Shown one piece after another: positions 47,890-59,734 of a stretch of DNA of 64,000 nt. The stretch is from positions 1,751,001 to 1,815,000 of the forward strand of contig NZ_CP080519.1 of assembly GCF_019468465.1 (NCBI RefSeq), given 5' to 3'. Origin of the DNA: Amycolatopsis sp. DSM 110486. GTDB taxonomy: Bacteria; Actinomycetota; Actinomycetes; Mycobacteriales; Pseudonocardiaceae. Positions within the stretch are counted from its first letter, which is position 1; the number at the start of each line of letters is the position of its first letter. Under the pieces are notes generated by a model that ran no database searches, was not told the DNA's origin, and was given only the letters and a program-made list of their open reading frames with translations. The position numbers were made by a program, and so were the translations under genes.

Positions 47890-49097
47890 GCACAGCACTC
47901 GACACGCGCCCGGTGCGCCTGGGCCTGCGCGACGTCCTGCGTCTCGGCCTGCTCGGGATCAGCACTCGGCGGCTGCGCGCGGCGCTGTCGGCGCTCGGGA
48001 TTTCGCTCGGCATCGCGACGATGATCGTGGTCACGGGGATTCCCGCCTCCAGCCAGGCCGCGCTGCTGGACAAGCTGACGGCGCTGGGCACGAACATGCT
48101 GCGCGCCGAACCGCAGCCGAACCAGACGCCGCCGGTACTGCTGCCGGAGTCGTCCGTCGGCAGCGTCGCGCGGATCGGCCCGGTGACCACGGCGGCGGCC
48201 GTCGCGAACACGCACCAGACCGTGCGGCGCTCCGATCTGACCGACCCGCTCGACGGCTCGGGTCTCGCCGTGCTGGCGAGCAGCCCGGACCTGCTGTCCG
48301 CGCTCAACGGCACCGTGCAGAGCGGCAAGTTCCTCGACGCGGCAACGCAGAACCTGCCCGCCGTCGTGCTCGGGTACGTCGCGGCGTCGCGGCTCGGCAT
48401 CCCCGCGGTGACGCCCGGCCGGCCCGCGCCGATCGTGATGATCGGTGAGCAGTGGTACACCGTGACGGGCGTGCTGGCGCCGATGCCGCTCGCGCCGGAC
48501 ATCGAGCGCGCGGTGCTCGTCGGCTGGGGTTCGGCCAAGCAGTTCCTCGGCTTCGACGGCCACCCGACGGTGATCTACGTGAAGGCGCGCGAAGACGCGA
48601 TTCCCGACGTCCGCGCGGTGTTGCCCGCGACGCTGTACCCGCAACTGCCGGGGTTGGTTTCGGTGAGCCGGCCGTCGGACGCGCTGGCGGCCAAGCAGGC
48701 GAGCCAGACGACGTTCTCCGCGCTGTTCCTCGGGCTGGCGGGGGTCGCGCTGCTGGTCGGTGGTGTCGGCGTGGCCAACACGATGTTCATCTCGGTGCTG
48801 GAACGCCGTCGCGAGATCGGCTTGCGGCGCGCGTTGGGGGCGACGCGGGGGCAGATCCGCGGGCAGTTCCTCACTGAGGCGGTGGCGTTGTCCGGTCTCG
48901 GCGGTTTGGCGGGGACGGTGCTGGGGATCGTCGTGACGCTGCTTTACACGACGTACCAAGGGTGGCCGCCCGTGATCCCGCCACTGTCCGTGGTCGGCGG
49001 CGTGGCGGGCGCGCTGGTGGTGGGCGCGCTGGCGGGGATTCATCCGTCGATCCGCGCGTCTCGGCTCACCCCGACGCAGGCGCTGGCAACGACATGA
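47886..49097 (+). CDS. MacB/FtsX-like ABC transporter permease
   Basis: 403 residues. Helix 1 follows [21 protein letters not shown] large extracellular MacB-PCD domain spans about 50-270, and three helices at the end ([60 protein letters not shown]) with the family motif [23 protein letters not shown] start overlapping the ATPase stop. Completes a tripartite-like export system with the adaptor. Confidence 0.93.
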   Translation: MSTALDTRPVRLGLRDVLRLGLLGISTRRLRAALSALGISLGIATMIVVTGIPASSQAALLDKLTALGTNMLRAEPQPNQTPPVLLPESSVGSVARIGPVTTAAAVANTHQTVRRSDLTDPLDGSGLAVLASSPDLLSALNGTVQSGKFLDAATQNLPAVVLGYVAASRLGIPAVTPGRPAPIVMIGEQWYTVTGVLAPMPLAPDIERAVLVGWGSAKQFLGFDGHPTVIYVKAREDAIPDVRAVLPATLYPQLPGLVSVSRPSDALAAKQASQTTFSALFLGLAGVALLVGGVGVANTMFISVLERRREIGLRRALGATRGQIRGQFLTEAVALSGLGGLAGTVLGIVVTLLYTTYQGWPPVIPPLSVVGGVAGALVVGALAGIHPSIRASRLTPTQALATT

Positions 49098-49108
49098 GGG
49101 AGCTTCGA

Positions 49109-49651
49109 ATGTCCAAAGTGGTCTGGCTCGCGGGGCTGGCACTGGTTCTCGCGGCGTGTTCGTCGCCCGTGCCGTCCAGCCCTCACGTCGCTTCGCTGGG
49201 TACGCCGTCGGTGACCGCGTCGTCCTCGGCGCCTGCCTCGACCGACGCCGATGGCGGCCGCCCCCGCCACCGCGTCGACGAATCGCCGGAAGACTCCCAG
49301 CGGCTCATCGAACCGTGGCGCACCTGCATGAAGGACCACGACGCGGACGTCGACCAGCAGCCCCACAGCATCGCGGGCGCCGAACAGTGGTCCAAGGACC
49401 ACCAGGCCGCCGGCGACGCGTGCCGTTCCAAGCTGCCCCTGCTGCCGTGGGGCGAGGACCCGGCGAACCCGACGTACAAGGACAACCTGCACCGCTGGGT
49501 CGAATGCATGACCTCACAGGGCATGCACGTCGCCGAAGACCCGGACGACGACGAGTCCCCGTGGCACTACACGAGCAACAACCAGCCGCCGAACTCGGAC
49601 AAGATCGAGCAGGGGTGCGAAGTCCAGGTGATGGGACCGAGCGACAAGTAG
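49109..49651 (+). CDS. Putative lipoprotein, last gene of the export operon
   Basis: 180 residues from ATG 49109, favoured by GAGGGAG upstream; an ATG at 49094 overlaps the permease stop and would add five residues. Lipobox ALVLAACSS. A Ser/Thr-rich linker precedes a domain with four cysteines (EPWRTCMKDHD, AAGDACRSKL, HRWVECMTSQGMHV, IEQGCEVQV), likely two disulfides. Family not recognised. May assist the transporter. Confidence 0.75.
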   Translation: MSKVVWLAGLALVLAACSSPVPSSPHVASLGTPSVTASSSAPASTDADGGRPRHRVDESPEDSQRLIEPWRTCMKDHDADVDQQPHSIAGAEQWSKDHQAAGDACRSKLPLLPWGEDPANPTYKDNLHRWVECMTSQGMHVAEDPDDDESPWHYTSNNQPPNSDKIEQGCEVQVMGPSDK

Positions 49652-49654
49652 CGG

Positions 49655-49694
49655 CCCTGGTGTGGCGTTGGTTTCCTCAACCGCCACACCAGGG
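49655..49694. terminator. 13-bp perfect hairpin between convergent genes
   Basis: CCCTGGTGTGGCG (49655-49667) pairs with CGCCACACCAGGG (49682-49694), loop 14 nt. It falls between the lipoprotein stop and the rdgB stop and can serve both directions. Confidence 0.88.
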
Positions 49695-49707
49695 TCGGTA
49701 CCGTTCG

Positions 49708-50316
49708 TCAGGCCTTGGCGAGGTCGCGTAGCGCCGGCAGCAGCGCCCGCAACGCGCGGCCCCGGTGGGAGGCCGCGTCCTTTTCGGACGGTTCCAGTTC
49801 CGCCGACGAACGGGACTCGCCGTCCGGGAGGAAGATGGGGTCGTAGCCGAAGCCGTTGGTGCCGCGGCGTTCGCGCAGCAGGGTGCCGCGCCATTCGCCG
49901 CGGACGATGGTTTCCTCGCCGGACGGAAGGACGAGGGCGGCGGCGCAGACGAAAGCAGCGCCGCGGCGGTCGTCGGGGGTGTCGGTGAGCTGGGCGAGCA
50001 CCAGGTCGAGGTTGGCGTCGTCGTCGCCGTGACGGCCGGACCAGCGGGCGGAGAGGATGCCGGGCATGCCGTTCAGCGCGTCGACCGCCAGGCCCGAGTC
50101 GTCGGCGACGGCGGGCAAACCCGTGGCCGCGACCGCGTCGTGGGCCTTCGCGACGGCGTTGCCCTCGAAGTCCGGCGCGGTTTCCGGGGCCTCGGGGAAC
50201 TCGTCGACGTCGGCGAGGCCCAGCACCTCGATGCCGGAGATGCCCTCGGCCTCGAGGATGCGCCGCAGCTCGCCGAGCTTCTTCTGGTTGCGCGTGGCCA
50301 GCAGCAGCTTCGTCAC
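49708..50316 (-). CDS. rdgB: RdgB/HAM1 non-canonical purine NTP pyrophosphatase
   Basis: 202 residues. [18 protein letters not shown] is the signature substrate and Mg region. [20 protein letters not shown] holds the catalytic acid, and [15 protein letters not shown] the base-recognition loop. It hydrolyses ITP, dITP and XTP to prevent their incorporation. Overlaps rph by 4 bases (50313-50316), as in related actinobacteria. Confidence 0.96.
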   Translation of the reverse strand: MTKLLLATRNQKKLGELRRILEAEGISGIEVLGLADVDEFPEAPETAPDFEGNAVAKAHDAVAATGLPAVADDSGLAVDALNGMPGILSARWSGRHGDDDANLDLVLAQLTDTPDDRRGAAFVCAAALVLPSGEETIVRGEWRGTLLRERRGTNGFGYDPIFLPDGESRSSAELEPSEKDAASHRGRALRALLPALRDLAKA

Positions 50317-51089
50317 TTGGCGCCCTTCTTCCTGTCCGGGCGCGGCTGCGGCAGCTCACCCGGGTACGGCAGCGCCAGTGCCTCGTTCTGCAGCTGCGTG
50401 AGCGTCGCGCAGCCGGCGAGCGCCAGGTCAAGCATGGTGTCCAAAGTGGACCGTGCGAAGGTGGCGCCCTCGCCCGTGCCCTGCACCTCGATGAGCGTGC
50501 CGGCGTCGGTGGCGACCACGTTCATGTCGACCTCCGCGCGCGAGTCCTCCTCGTACGGCAGGTCCAGGCGCACGCGCCCGTCGACCACGCCGACACTCAC
50601 CGCGGCGACGGAGGACGACAGCGGCTGCGGGTCGTTGAGCCGGTTGGCCGCGCCGAGCCACGTGATGGCGTCGCGCAGGGCGACGTAGCCGCCGGTGACC
50701 GCGGCGGTGCGGGTGCCGCCGTCGGCCTGGATCACGTCGCAGTCGATCACGATCGTGTTCTCGCCCAGCGCCGCGAGGTCGATGCACGCGCGCAGGGACC
50801 GACCGATCAGCCGGGAGATCTCGTGGGTGCGGCCGCCGATGCGGCCCTTCACGGCTTCGCGGTCGCCGCGGGTGTTGGTGGCCGACGGGAGCATCGCGTA
50901 CTCCGCCGTGACCCAGCCGAGCCCGGACCCCGCCCGCCAGCGCGGCACGCCCTCGGTGACGCTGGCCGCGCACAGCACGCGCGTGTTGCCGAACTCGATG
51001 AGCACCGAACCGGCAGGCCACTTCTGAAACCCGCGGGTGATCTTGATGTCGCGGAGCTGGTCGTCGTTCCTGCCATCTTTCCTCGTCAC
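50313..51089 (-). CDS. rph: Ribonuclease PH
   Basis: 258 residues from GTG 51087-51089, normal length. [20 protein letters not shown] at the start, [20 protein letters not shown] phosphate site, [20 protein letters not shown] with catalytic arginines, and [20 protein letters not shown] for the active site. It trims tRNA 3' ends phosphorolytically as a hexamer. Followed by rdgB in the same operon. Confidence 0.96.
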   Translation of the reverse strand: MTRKDGRNDDQLRDIKITRGFQKWPAGSVLIEFGNTRVLCAASVTEGVPRWRAGSGLGWVTAEYAMLPSATNTRGDREAVKGRIGGRTHEISRLIGRSLRACIDLAALGENTIVIDCDVIQADGGTRTAAVTGGYVALRDAITWLGAANRLNDPQPLSSSVAAVSVGVVDGRVRLDLPYEEDSRAEVDMNVVATDAGTLIEVQGTGEGATFARSTLDTMLDLALAGCATLTQLQNEALALPYPGELPQPRPDRKKGAK

Positions 51090-51127
51090 GGGGTGCACTC
51101 TAGAAGGTGCGCCCGACAGTCCGCCGC

Positions 51128-51895
51128 TCAGATGTCGTAGACGGCGCCCTGCGTCACGAGCTCGCTGTCCGGGAACACCGCCGTGGCCTCCGCGAGCACC
51201 GCGCGGCTGTCGGTCCACGGCGCGATGTGCGTGAGCAGCAGCCGCCCGACGCCTGCGTCCTTCGCCAGCTCACCGGCCTGTTTTCCGGACAGGTGCACGC
51301 CATCGGGCCGGTCGGCGGCGTCCGTCCAGGAGGCCTCGGACAGCAACACGTCGACGCCGTCGGCCAGCTCGCCCAGCGCGGCACACGGGCCGGTGTCGCC
51401 GGTGTAGGCGAGGATGGCGCCGCCGTAGGAGATCCGCAGGCCGAACGCGGGCGTCGGGTGCTGCACCACGGCTGCCGTCACGTCGAACGGCCCGATCCGC
51501 ACGGTTTCCTCACGCAGCGTGTGGAAGGCGTAGACGTCGGACAGGTCCACGGCGGCGCGCTCGTCGGCGTCGGCGGCGTACGCGTGGGCCAGCCGCGCGG
51601 GCGCGTCCGCCGGGGCGTAGAGCGGCAGCTGCCGCGGCCGGGCCGGGTACGGCGGCGCCGGGTGATAGCGGCGCAGCACCGTGAGGGAGTTGACGTCGGC
51701 GCAGTGGTCCGAGTGCAGGTGCGACAGGACGAGCGCGTCGAGGTCGAACGGGTCGAGCACCGTCTGCAGCTGCGCGAACGCGCCGTTGCCGAGCTCGAGG
51801 CCCAGCCGGAACCCCTCCGCTTCCAGCAGGTACCCGGACGCGGCGGCGTTCGGGCCGGGGACGCTGCCCGAGCAGCCGAGGATCGTCAGTCGCAC
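51128..51895 (-). CDS. MBL-fold hydrolase, Rv1339-type cAMP phosphodiesterase candidate
   Basis: 255 residues from GTG 51893-51895. [20 protein letters not shown] opens the beta-lactamase fold, and [17 protein letters not shown] is the HxHxDH zinc motif. Further zinc ligands lie in [21 protein letters not shown] and LLLTHIAPW. Position between rph and murI is that of M. tuberculosis Rv1339, an atypical class II cAMP phosphodiesterase, so a similar role is likely. RNase Z-like activity is less likely. Confidence 0.88.
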   Translation of the reverse strand: MRLTILGCSGSVPGPNAAASGYLLEAEGFRLGLELGNGAFAQLQTVLDPFDLDALVLSHLHSDHCADVNSLTVLRRYHPAPPYPARPRQLPLYAPADAPARLAHAYAADADERAAVDLSDVYAFHTLREETVRIGPFDVTAAVVQHPTPAFGLRISYGGAILAYTGDTGPCAALGELADGVDVLLSEASWTDAADRPDGVHLSGKQAGELAKDAGVGRLLLTHIAPWTDSRAVLAEATAVFPDSELVTQGAVYDI

Positions 51896-51905
51896 GTGGT
51901 TCAGC

Positions 51906-52712
51906 CTAGGCGCTGGTCGGCGCGAGGACACCCGGCGCGAATCCCATGAACCGCGCCGCCAGCCGCGTGAACGGCTCCGGCGATCCCGTGGCCAGGAACT
52001 CGTGCTGCGGCGGCGTGTCGCGCTCGGCCAGGAGGTCGAGTTCGGTGAGCACGCGGTAGAGGTCCTTGGCCGTCTCGTCCGCGCTGGAGACGAGCGTGAC
52101 GTCCTGACCCATCACGATCTGGAGCACGCCGGAAAGCAGCGGGTAGTGCGTGCAGCCGAGCACGAGCGTGTCGACCTCGGCTTCGAGCAGCGGCTGCAGA
52201 TAGCCCTGCGCGAGGCCCAGGATCTGGCGCCCGGACGTGATGCCGCGCTCCACGAAGTCGACGAACCGGTGGCACGCGACGCTCGTGAGCTGCACGTCGG
52301 GCGCTGCGGCGAAAGCGTCGTCGTACGCACGCGAGCGAACGGTCCCCTCGGTCCCGATCACGCCCACGCGGCCACTGTGCGTGACCGACGCGGCGCGACG
52401 AGCGGCGGGCAGGACGACCTCGATGACGGGGACGTCGTAGCGCTCACGGGCGTCGCGCAGGCAGGCGGCCGAGGCCGTGTTGCACGCGATGACCAGGGCT
52501 TTCACGCCGCCTTCGACGAGGTCGTCGAGGGCTTCGAGGGCGTACTGGCGGGCCGTCGCGATGGGGAGGGGGCCGTACGGGTTGCGTGCGGTGTCGCCGA
52601 CGTAGCGCAGCTGCTCGGCCGGCAGCAACTCGAGGATCGACCGGGCGACGGTGAGACCGCCGACGCCGGAATCGAAAACCCCGATGGGCGCGTCGGCGGT
52701 CGGGGTGCTCAC
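51906..52712 (-). CDS. murI: Glutamate racemase
   Basis: 268 residues. D14 in [15 protein letters not shown], first catalytic cysteine C77 in VIACNTASA, second C187 in LGCTHYPLL. Makes D-glutamate for peptidoglycan in the cytoplasm. It overlaps the rhomboid gene by 4 bases (52709-52712) and precedes the MBL gene by 10 bases, one operon. Confidence 0.96.
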   Translation of the reverse strand: MSTPTADAPIGVFDSGVGGLTVARSILELLPAEQLRYVGDTARNPYGPLPIATARQYALEALDDLVEGGVKALVIACNTASAACLRDARERYDVPVIEVVLPAARRAASVTHSGRVGVIGTEGTVRSRAYDDAFAAAPDVQLTSVACHRFVDFVERGITSGRQILGLAQGYLQPLLEAEVDTLVLGCTHYPLLSGVLQIVMGQDVTLVSSADETAKDLYRVLTELDLLAERDTPPQHEFLATGSPEPFTRLAARFMGFAPGVLAPTSA

Positions 52713-53380
52713 ACCTCGAGGCTACCGGCCGCCTTCTTCTTGGGACGGTCGCCCCGCGCCGTCAGCCAGGCCGCGAGAACACCGGCGAGCGCGCCGAACA
52801 GGTGGCCCTGCCAGGAGATGCCGGGGTTGCCCGGCAGCAGGCCCCACAGCATCCCGCTCCACACGCCCAGCAGCACGACCGCCACCACGATCTGCCCGAA
52901 CGCCCGGTTGAAGATGCCGCGGACCAGCAGGAACGCCAGCCACCCGAACGCCAGCCCGGACGCGCCCACCGTGTAGGTGTTCGACGGCCCGACCAGCCAG
53001 ACCCCCAGGCCCGACACGATCCAGATGATCGCCGTGACCACCGCCCAGCGCCCGATCCCCGCCGCCATCGCCAGGAACGACAGCACGAGCACCGGCACGG
53101 TGTTCGAGAACAGGTGCCCCCACCCGGCGTGCAGCAGCGGCGCCCACAGGATCCCGTCGAGCCCTGAGGCCTGCCTCGACACGATGCCCCCGTGGTCGAG
53201 GTTCGCGGGCAGGATCACGTCCAGCAGCTCCACCAGGTAGAGCACGAGCGTGAACCCCACCGCGACGATCGCTGCCGCCTTGGGGTTGGGCGGCAGGATG
53301 CGCTTCGCCACGTCGGTGGCTTTCGCCTTGTCCGCCGGCTGATCCCCGAACGGCATGGGCTGCGGTGGGAGTGTGCTCAC
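52709..53380 (-). CDS. Rhomboid-family intramembrane serine protease
   Basis: 223 residues with six predicted helices. Helix-2 motif [10 protein letters not shown] (H84-N93), catalytic serine S141 in [10 protein letters not shown] and histidine H193 in [12 protein letters not shown] are in place, so it should cleave membrane substrates. The N-terminal 30 residues are cytoplasmic. Corresponds in place to M. tuberculosis Rv1337. First gene of the rhomboid-murI-MBL-rph-rdgB run. Confidence 0.93.
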   Translation of the reverse strand: MSTLPPQPMPFGDQPADKAKATDVAKRILPPNPKAAAIVAVGFTLVLYLVELLDVILPANLDHGGIVSRQASGLDGILWAPLLHAGWGHLFSNTVPVLVLSFLAMAAGIGRWAVVTAIIWIVSGLGVWLVGPSNTYTVGASGLAFGWLAFLLVRGIFNRAFGQIVVAVVLLGVWSGMLWGLLPGNPGISWQGHLFGALAGVLAAWLTARGDRPKKKAAGSLEV

Positions 53381-53651
53381 GGGTTCCAGGCTACGTTCGT
53401 CCGGTCCGGGTGGCCTCGGGTGAATTCCCTGATGTTCGAGTTCAGGGCCGTTCTCACGACCGCCGCGACGGCCGGCTGATCATGTTTGCCGGCCCGCACA
53501 GCCGTTGCGGCAAGTAGTGGTGAGAAGCCGTCGTCCTGCCGTTGCGGATCGTGTCTTTCTCGTCATGTCCATTGCCGCGGTGAAGCACCGGGCGATGTTT
53601 CTCGCACGCCGTTCTCGACCGGAGCCGCCCGAAGCCACCCGCGCTCGACCG

Positions 53652-54812
53652 CTAGTGGCTGTGATCGAACGGGCTCTCCCCCGGCGTGAGTTCCGAGAAG
53701 ACCTTGATGAGGTGCTCCGCCGTGGCCTCCTCGGTCTGGCCGGCCGTCGCCTCCTCGAACTCGGCGCTGCTGATCGCGATTCGGGCGCTGCGCGGGAACA
53801 TCGCCTGCTCGTACTCGGACAGCGCGGCCTCGACGTCGCCCGGGTGGGCGGCGAGGGCCTGGGCGAGTTCGGCGGCGTCGAGCATGGCGAGGTTGGCGCC
53901 TTCGCCGTTGGGGGGCATGAGGTGGGCGGCGTCGCCGATGAGGGTCACGCCCGGCACGCGGTCCCAGCAGTGCTCGAGGGGCAGGACGTAGTGCGGGCGC
54001 AGCACGGGTGGGGTGTCTCCGTCGGTGATCAGTGCCGTCAGTTCCGGGGCCCAGCCGGTGAACTCCTGCGCGACGTGGGCGGCGGCACCGGCCGGGTCGG
54101 TGAAGTCGACGGCCGCGAACCAGTCGAGCGGCCGCGTCAGTGACACGTACGTGTGGATGGTGTCACCGCTTTCGCGGTGGGCCATGATGCCCTTGTCCTG
54201 CCCGATGGCACCCATCGAGCCGCCGCCGACGGCCTTGGCGGTGGCGGGGTGGCGGGTGTCGGCCTCGTACAGGTAGGTCTCGACCATCGCCGTGCCGGAG
54301 TACACGGGGACGGCGGACGAGAGCAGCGGCCGGACGCGCGACCACGCGCCGTCGGCGCCGACCAGCAGGTCGCTGACGACCACGCTGCCGTCGGTGAAGG
54401 TGGCTTCGTGCCGGCCGTCTTCCCGGGTGCGGGCCTCGAGAACCTTGTGGCCCCAACGAACCGTGCCGGCGGGAAGCGAGTCGAGCAGCAGCTGCCGCAG
54501 CTCCCCGCGTTGGACTTCGGGCCGGCCTCCGGTGCCGTCGTCGGCCTTGTCGAACAGCACGGTGCCCTCGCGGTCCAAGAACCGCGTCTGCTGGCGGCCG
54601 TCGAGGATGAGGCCGCGGAACTCGTCGGAGAGTTCGGCGGCTTCGATGGCGATCTGACCGTTGTAGTCGTGGATGTCGAGCATGCCGCCCTGTGCGCGGG
54701 ACGACGGGGAGTCCTCGGCTTCATAGACCGTGGCCGGGATGCCGTGGACGTGCAGCACGCGGGCGAGGATGAGGCCGCCGAGGCCGGCGCCGATGATCGT
54801 GACGGTGTTCAT
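53652..54812 (-). CDS. TetX-like FAD-dependent monooxygenase
   Basis: 386 residues from ATG 54810-54812 with AAGGAG upstream. GAGLGG at 8-13, EAEDSPSSRAQGGMLDIHDY after strand 2, DG motif VGADGAWSRVRP and GD motif LIGDAAHLMPPNGEGANLAM. The QGGMLDIH and PPNGEGANLAM blocks are typical of TetX and its relatives that hydroxylate tetracycline-like polyketides. It interrupts the otherwise conserved cysM-rhomboid neighbourhood. Substrate unknown; resistance is possible but unproven. 53381-53651 holds no gene. Confidence 0.88.
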   Translation of the reverse strand: MNTVTIIGAGLGGLILARVLHVHGIPATVYEAEDSPSSRAQGGMLDIHDYNGQIAIEAAELSDEFRGLILDGRQQTRFLDREGTVLFDKADDGTGGRPEVQRGELRQLLLDSLPAGTVRWGHKVLEARTREDGRHEATFTDGSVVVSDLLVGADGAWSRVRPLLSSAVPVYSGTAMVETYLYEADTRHPATAKAVGGGSMGAIGQDKGIMAHRESGDTIHTYVSLTRPLDWFAAVDFTDPAGAAAHVAQEFTGWAPELTALITDGDTPPVLRPHYVLPLEHCWDRVPGVTLIGDAAHLMPPNGEGANLAMLDAAELAQALAAHPGDVEAALSEYEQAMFPRSARIAISSAEFEEATAGQTEEATAEHLIKVFSELTPGESPFDHSH

Positions 54813-54942
54813 GATGGCTCCTTCGGGTTCGGAGCAGCCGTTCGAGCTGCCCTCGAACCGAAGGTTGCCGTGATCCACTGGCACGGCGCGCACACCGCGC
54901 TGCCACCCACCTGGCACGCCCTGCCAGCACGCTGCCAGAAGC

Positions 54943-56883
<1,941 letters not shown>

Positions 56884-56949
56884 GGTTTTCTACCTCCGAA
56901 GTGGGTTCTGTGAAGCTGACGCGCGGGACGCAGCCCTTATTCCGGCAGC

Positions 56950-57366
56950 TCAGTCGACGATCTCGACCGGCTCCTCGGTGATCTCGGCGTCCACGATCCG
57001 GTACGAGCGGAACTCGTGCGAATCGGGGTCCTTCGTGGAGACGAGCACGTAGTGCGCGTCGGGTTCGGCGGCGATGTTCGCGTCGGTGCGCGACGGGTAG
57101 GCCTCCGTCGCGGTGTGCGAGTGGTAGATCACCACGGGCACCTCGTCGTTCGCGTCCATCTCGCGGTAGAGCTTGAGCAGGTCACCCGAGTCGAACTCGT
57201 AGAACGTCGGTGACCGCGCCGCGTTCAGCATCGGGATGAACCGTTCGGGGCTGTCGGAGCCCACGGGACCGGCGATCACCCCACACGCCTCGTCGGGGTG
57301 GTCACGGCGGGCATGGGCGACGATCTCGTCGACGAATTCACGGCGGATCCGGAGCACATTCGACAT
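56950..57366 (-). CDS. mec: Mec metalloprotease (JAMM/M67 family)
   Basis: 138 residues from ATG 57364-57366. JAMM residues E26 (ACGVIAG region), H82-x-H84, S92 and D95 in VVIYHSHTATEAYPSRTD give the full HxHx7SxxD site. Mec cleaves the CysO-cysteine adduct to free cysteine and restore CysO. First gene of the mec-cysO-cysM-racemase operon. Confidence 0.95.
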   Translation of the reverse strand: MSNVLRIRREFVDEIVAHARRDHPDEACGVIAGPVGSDSPERFIPMLNAARSPTFYEFDSGDLLKLYREMDANDEVPVVIYHSHTATEAYPSRTDANIAAEPDAHYVLVSTKDPDSHEFRSYRIVDAEITEEPVEIVD

Positions 57367-57440
57367 CTTAGGTGGTGGACCCACCCTGTCCAGACTGTGA
57401 GACCTTCCGCTCAGGCACCTGGTCGGGGACAATTTCAGGC

Positions 57441-57821
57441 GTGCCTGTACCGCCGAAGGTCCGCGACCGCTGCCTGCCGTTCCTGCCCGACGGCGACCGG
57501 ATCCAGTACGTGTTCGCCGGCAACTCGCTCTACCTCAACGGGATGGCGGCGCTCTACGGCTTCCTGGTGGTGGTCACCGATCGCCGCGTGGTCGTGCTCG
57601 CCTGCGGCCGCTTCAGGCGGCTGCGGCCGAAGTCGGTGTGGGAGGTACTGCCGCGCTCCACGGAGCTCGGGCCGGTGGAGGAACACCCCTCGCTGGGTCC
57701 GACGGTCTCGTTCGCGGACCTCGTGCTGGAGATCGACGAGGCCGACATCGTCGCGATCCGGGCCGCCGACCTCGAACGCGACGGCGTGTGGGCCCCGCAG
57801 GACCCGCTGCCGGACCTCTAA
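57441..57821 (+). CDS. Small conserved hypothetical protein, PH-like
   Basis: 126 residues from GTG 57441. A mostly beta domain: DGDRIQYVFAGNSLYLNGMA, YGFLVVVTDRRVVVLACG, then SVWEVLPRSTELGPVEEHP and IVAIRAADLERDGVW. The VVVTDRRVVVLA pattern resembles bacterial PH-like domains. Divergent from mec and convergent with the P1 peptidase. Family not certain. Confidence 0.75.
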   Translation: MPVPPKVRDRCLPFLPDGDRIQYVFAGNSLYLNGMAALYGFLVVVTDRRVVVLACGRFRRLRPKSVWEVLPRSTELGPVEEHPSLGPTVSFADLVLEIDEADIVAIRAADLERDGVWAPQDPLPDL

Positions 57822-58810
57822 CCCTCGAACGCCTCGGGCCACACGTCCCGGTACGCCGCCACCCCACTGGCCGCGGTGGCCGTGAGCAGCCCGTGGACCA
57901 TCGCGCGGGCGAACACCCGCGCGGCTGCCGAGCACAACGCGTCGAGCGCCGCCGCGCGCTGCCCGTCGGCGAACGTGCCGATGCCGGCGGGCAGCTCGCG
58001 AGCCCCCGTGGCCAGGGCGAAGACCGTGTCGCCGTCGAACATCGTGTGGGCCGGGCGCACGGCGCGGGCCAGGCCGTCCTGCGCCGCCACCGCGAGCCGG
58101 CGCGCCTCGGCCTTCGACAGCGCCGCGTCGCACGCGACCACGCCGATCGTGGTGTTCAGGTCAGTCCGTGCCGGTGGCACCGCGCCCGGCCGCGAAGGCC
58201 AGCGGACGCCGAACTCGCCCGCGACCTCGTGGTCCGCGGCGAACGCGCGCCCGGTCGCGAAGTCCACGGCTTCGCCGCCGGCGTTCACGGCCGCCAGCGC
58301 CCCGACGGTCACGCCGTCGACCACCTCGCTCGCCGAGCCGATGCCGCCCTTGAGCGACCCGACCACGGCCCCGGTGCCGGCACCGACCGTGCCCGAGGCG
58401 AACGTCTTCGAGGCCGCTTCGCAAGCGGCGTAACCGAAAGCCGCGTCCGGCCGGTTGCCCCAGTCGCTGCGGGGAAGATCGAACAGCACCGCGCCGGGCA
58501 CGATGGGCACGACCTCGTGCGGCTGGAGCCCGACGGGGAAGCCCAGGTTGCGCTCGGACAGCCAGCGCATCACGCCGTCGGCCGCGGCCAGCCCGTACGC
58601 GCTGCCGCCCGACAGGCACACGGCGTTCACGCGCTGCACCAGGTTCTCCGGCTCCAGCAAGTTGGTCTCGCGCGTGCCAGGCGCGCCGCCACGCTGGTCG
58701 ACCGCGCCCGTCGCGCCGTCCGGCACGAGGACCACGGTGGTGCCGGTGGCCCAGCCGTCGCCGAGGCGGTGGTGGTGCCCGACGAGGACACCCGGAACGT
58801 CGGTGATCAC
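57818..58810 (-). CDS. P1 family (DmpA-like) aminopeptidase
   Basis: 330 residues from GTG 58808-58810. VPGVLVGHHHRLGDGWATGT, then LVQRVNAVCLSGGSAYGLAA and ASGTVGAGTGAVVGSLKGGI, with the self-processing nucleophile region NTTIGVVACDAALSKAEARR. Matches Rv1333-type P1 peptidases, which self-cleave to alpha and beta chains and remove N-terminal residues. The start overlaps the DUF2017 stop by GTGA. Confidence 0.93.
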   Translation of the reverse strand: MITDVPGVLVGHHHRLGDGWATGTTVVLVPDGATGAVDQRGGAPGTRETNLLEPENLVQRVNAVCLSGGSAYGLAAADGVMRWLSERNLGFPVGLQPHEVVPIVPGAVLFDLPRSDWGNRPDAAFGYAACEAASKTFASGTVGAGTGAVVGSLKGGIGSASEVVDGVTVGALAAVNAGGEAVDFATGRAFAADHEVAGEFGVRWPSRPGAVPPARTDLNTTIGVVACDAALSKAEARRLAVAAQDGLARAVRPAHTMFDGDTVFALATGARELPAGIGTFADGQRAAALDALCSAAARVFARAMVHGLLTATAASGVAAYRDVWPEAFEG

Positions 58811-59364
58811 GCGGTCAGCGCCTGGATCAGCGTCTCCTGCACCCAGGTCAGCCAGTGGTAGACGCCAAGGTGCGGGGCGCGCGGGTCGTCGTCGGGCAGC
58901 TCGTCGGGCATGTCCTCGGTGACGTCGAGCGCCGTGCCCAGCGCGAGGCGCACGTCGTTGAGCGCGCCCAGCCACGCGTCGGCCTGCTCGACGTCCAGGT
59001 GCACGTCGCCGCCGTCGCGCGGCAGCGTGTCGAGCACGACCTTCGCCACGCCGACCTTCGTCTCCAGCAGCTCGGGCTCGTGCAGCGAGCGCATGGCCGC
59101 CGCGGAGTCGAGGTCCTCGCGGGAGGGGTTGTCGGGGTCGAGCTTGTGAAAATCGGGCAGCAGCCTGGAGAGCACCGGGTCGTCGGGCGACTCCGACGGG
59201 CCGGTACGGATGCCGGTGAGCTCGGCCAGCTCGTCCTGCGGCGCTTCCTCGGCCCGCGCTTGGAGCATGTCCTCGAGCTGGCTGACCAGGCCGCGCAGCA
59301 CGGCGGCCTCCTGCTGCTCGAACCCGGCGAGGATCACGTCGCCCTTGCGGCGCCACGCCTTCAC
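58807..59364 (-). CDS. DUF2017 protein
   Basis: 185 residues from GTG 59362-59364. [20 protein letters not shown] and the Asp-rich [20 protein letters not shown] followed by [20 protein letters not shown] and [14 protein letters not shown] match DUF2017, always found next to clpS in actinobacteria (Rv1332). Function unknown. Stop-start overlaps (GTGA) at both ends couple it to clpS and the peptidase. Confidence 0.9.
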   Translation of the reverse strand: MKAWRRKGDVILAGFEQQEAAVLRGLVSQLEDMLQARAEEAPQDELAELTGIRTGPSESPDDPVLSRLLPDFHKLDPDNPSREDLDSAAAMRSLHEPELLETKVGVAKVVLDTLPRDGGDVHLDVEQADAWLGALNDVRLALGTALDVTEDMPDELPDDDPRAPHLGVYHWLTWVQETLIQALTA

Positions 59365-59660
59365 GAGGGCTGCTCCATCGTCGCCCACAGCCCGGCGGCG
59401 TGCAGCTTCGCCACGTCCGTCTCCACCTTCTCCTTGGACCCCGACGACACGATCGCCTTGCCCTTGTGGTGCACGTCGAGCATCAGTTTCGTGGCGTGGT
59501 CCCGGCTGTAGCCGAACAGCTTCTGGAACACGTACGTCACGTACGACATCAGGTTGACCGGATCGTTCCACACGACGGTCCGCCAGGGCTTGTCCTCCTC
59601 GGCGACCTCTGCCCCGAGTGGATCAACCTGCGTCTGTTCGGATGCGACAGGCGTGGACAT
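59361..59660 (-). CDS. clpS: ClpS adaptor of the Clp protease
   Basis: 99 residues from ATG 59658-59660. [20 protein letters not shown] and [20 protein letters not shown] are the ClpS signature, and the N-terminal 25 residues are the flexible tail that enters the ClpA/C pore. It delivers N-degron substrates to ClpC-ClpP. First gene of the clpS-DUF2017-peptidase operon and divergent from pncB. Confidence 0.96.
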   Translation of the reverse strand: MSTPVASEQTQVDPLGAEVAEEDKPWRTVVWNDPVNLMSYVTYVFQKLFGYSRDHATKLMLDVHHKGKAIVSSGSKEKVETDVAKLHAAGLWATMEQPS

Positions 59661-59734
59661 GCACCCCATGGTGTCACGGGGGTCACGGGGTACGCCGCGC
59701 CAGGTCCGGCCATGTGGGTGAATAGGCTGGCCCC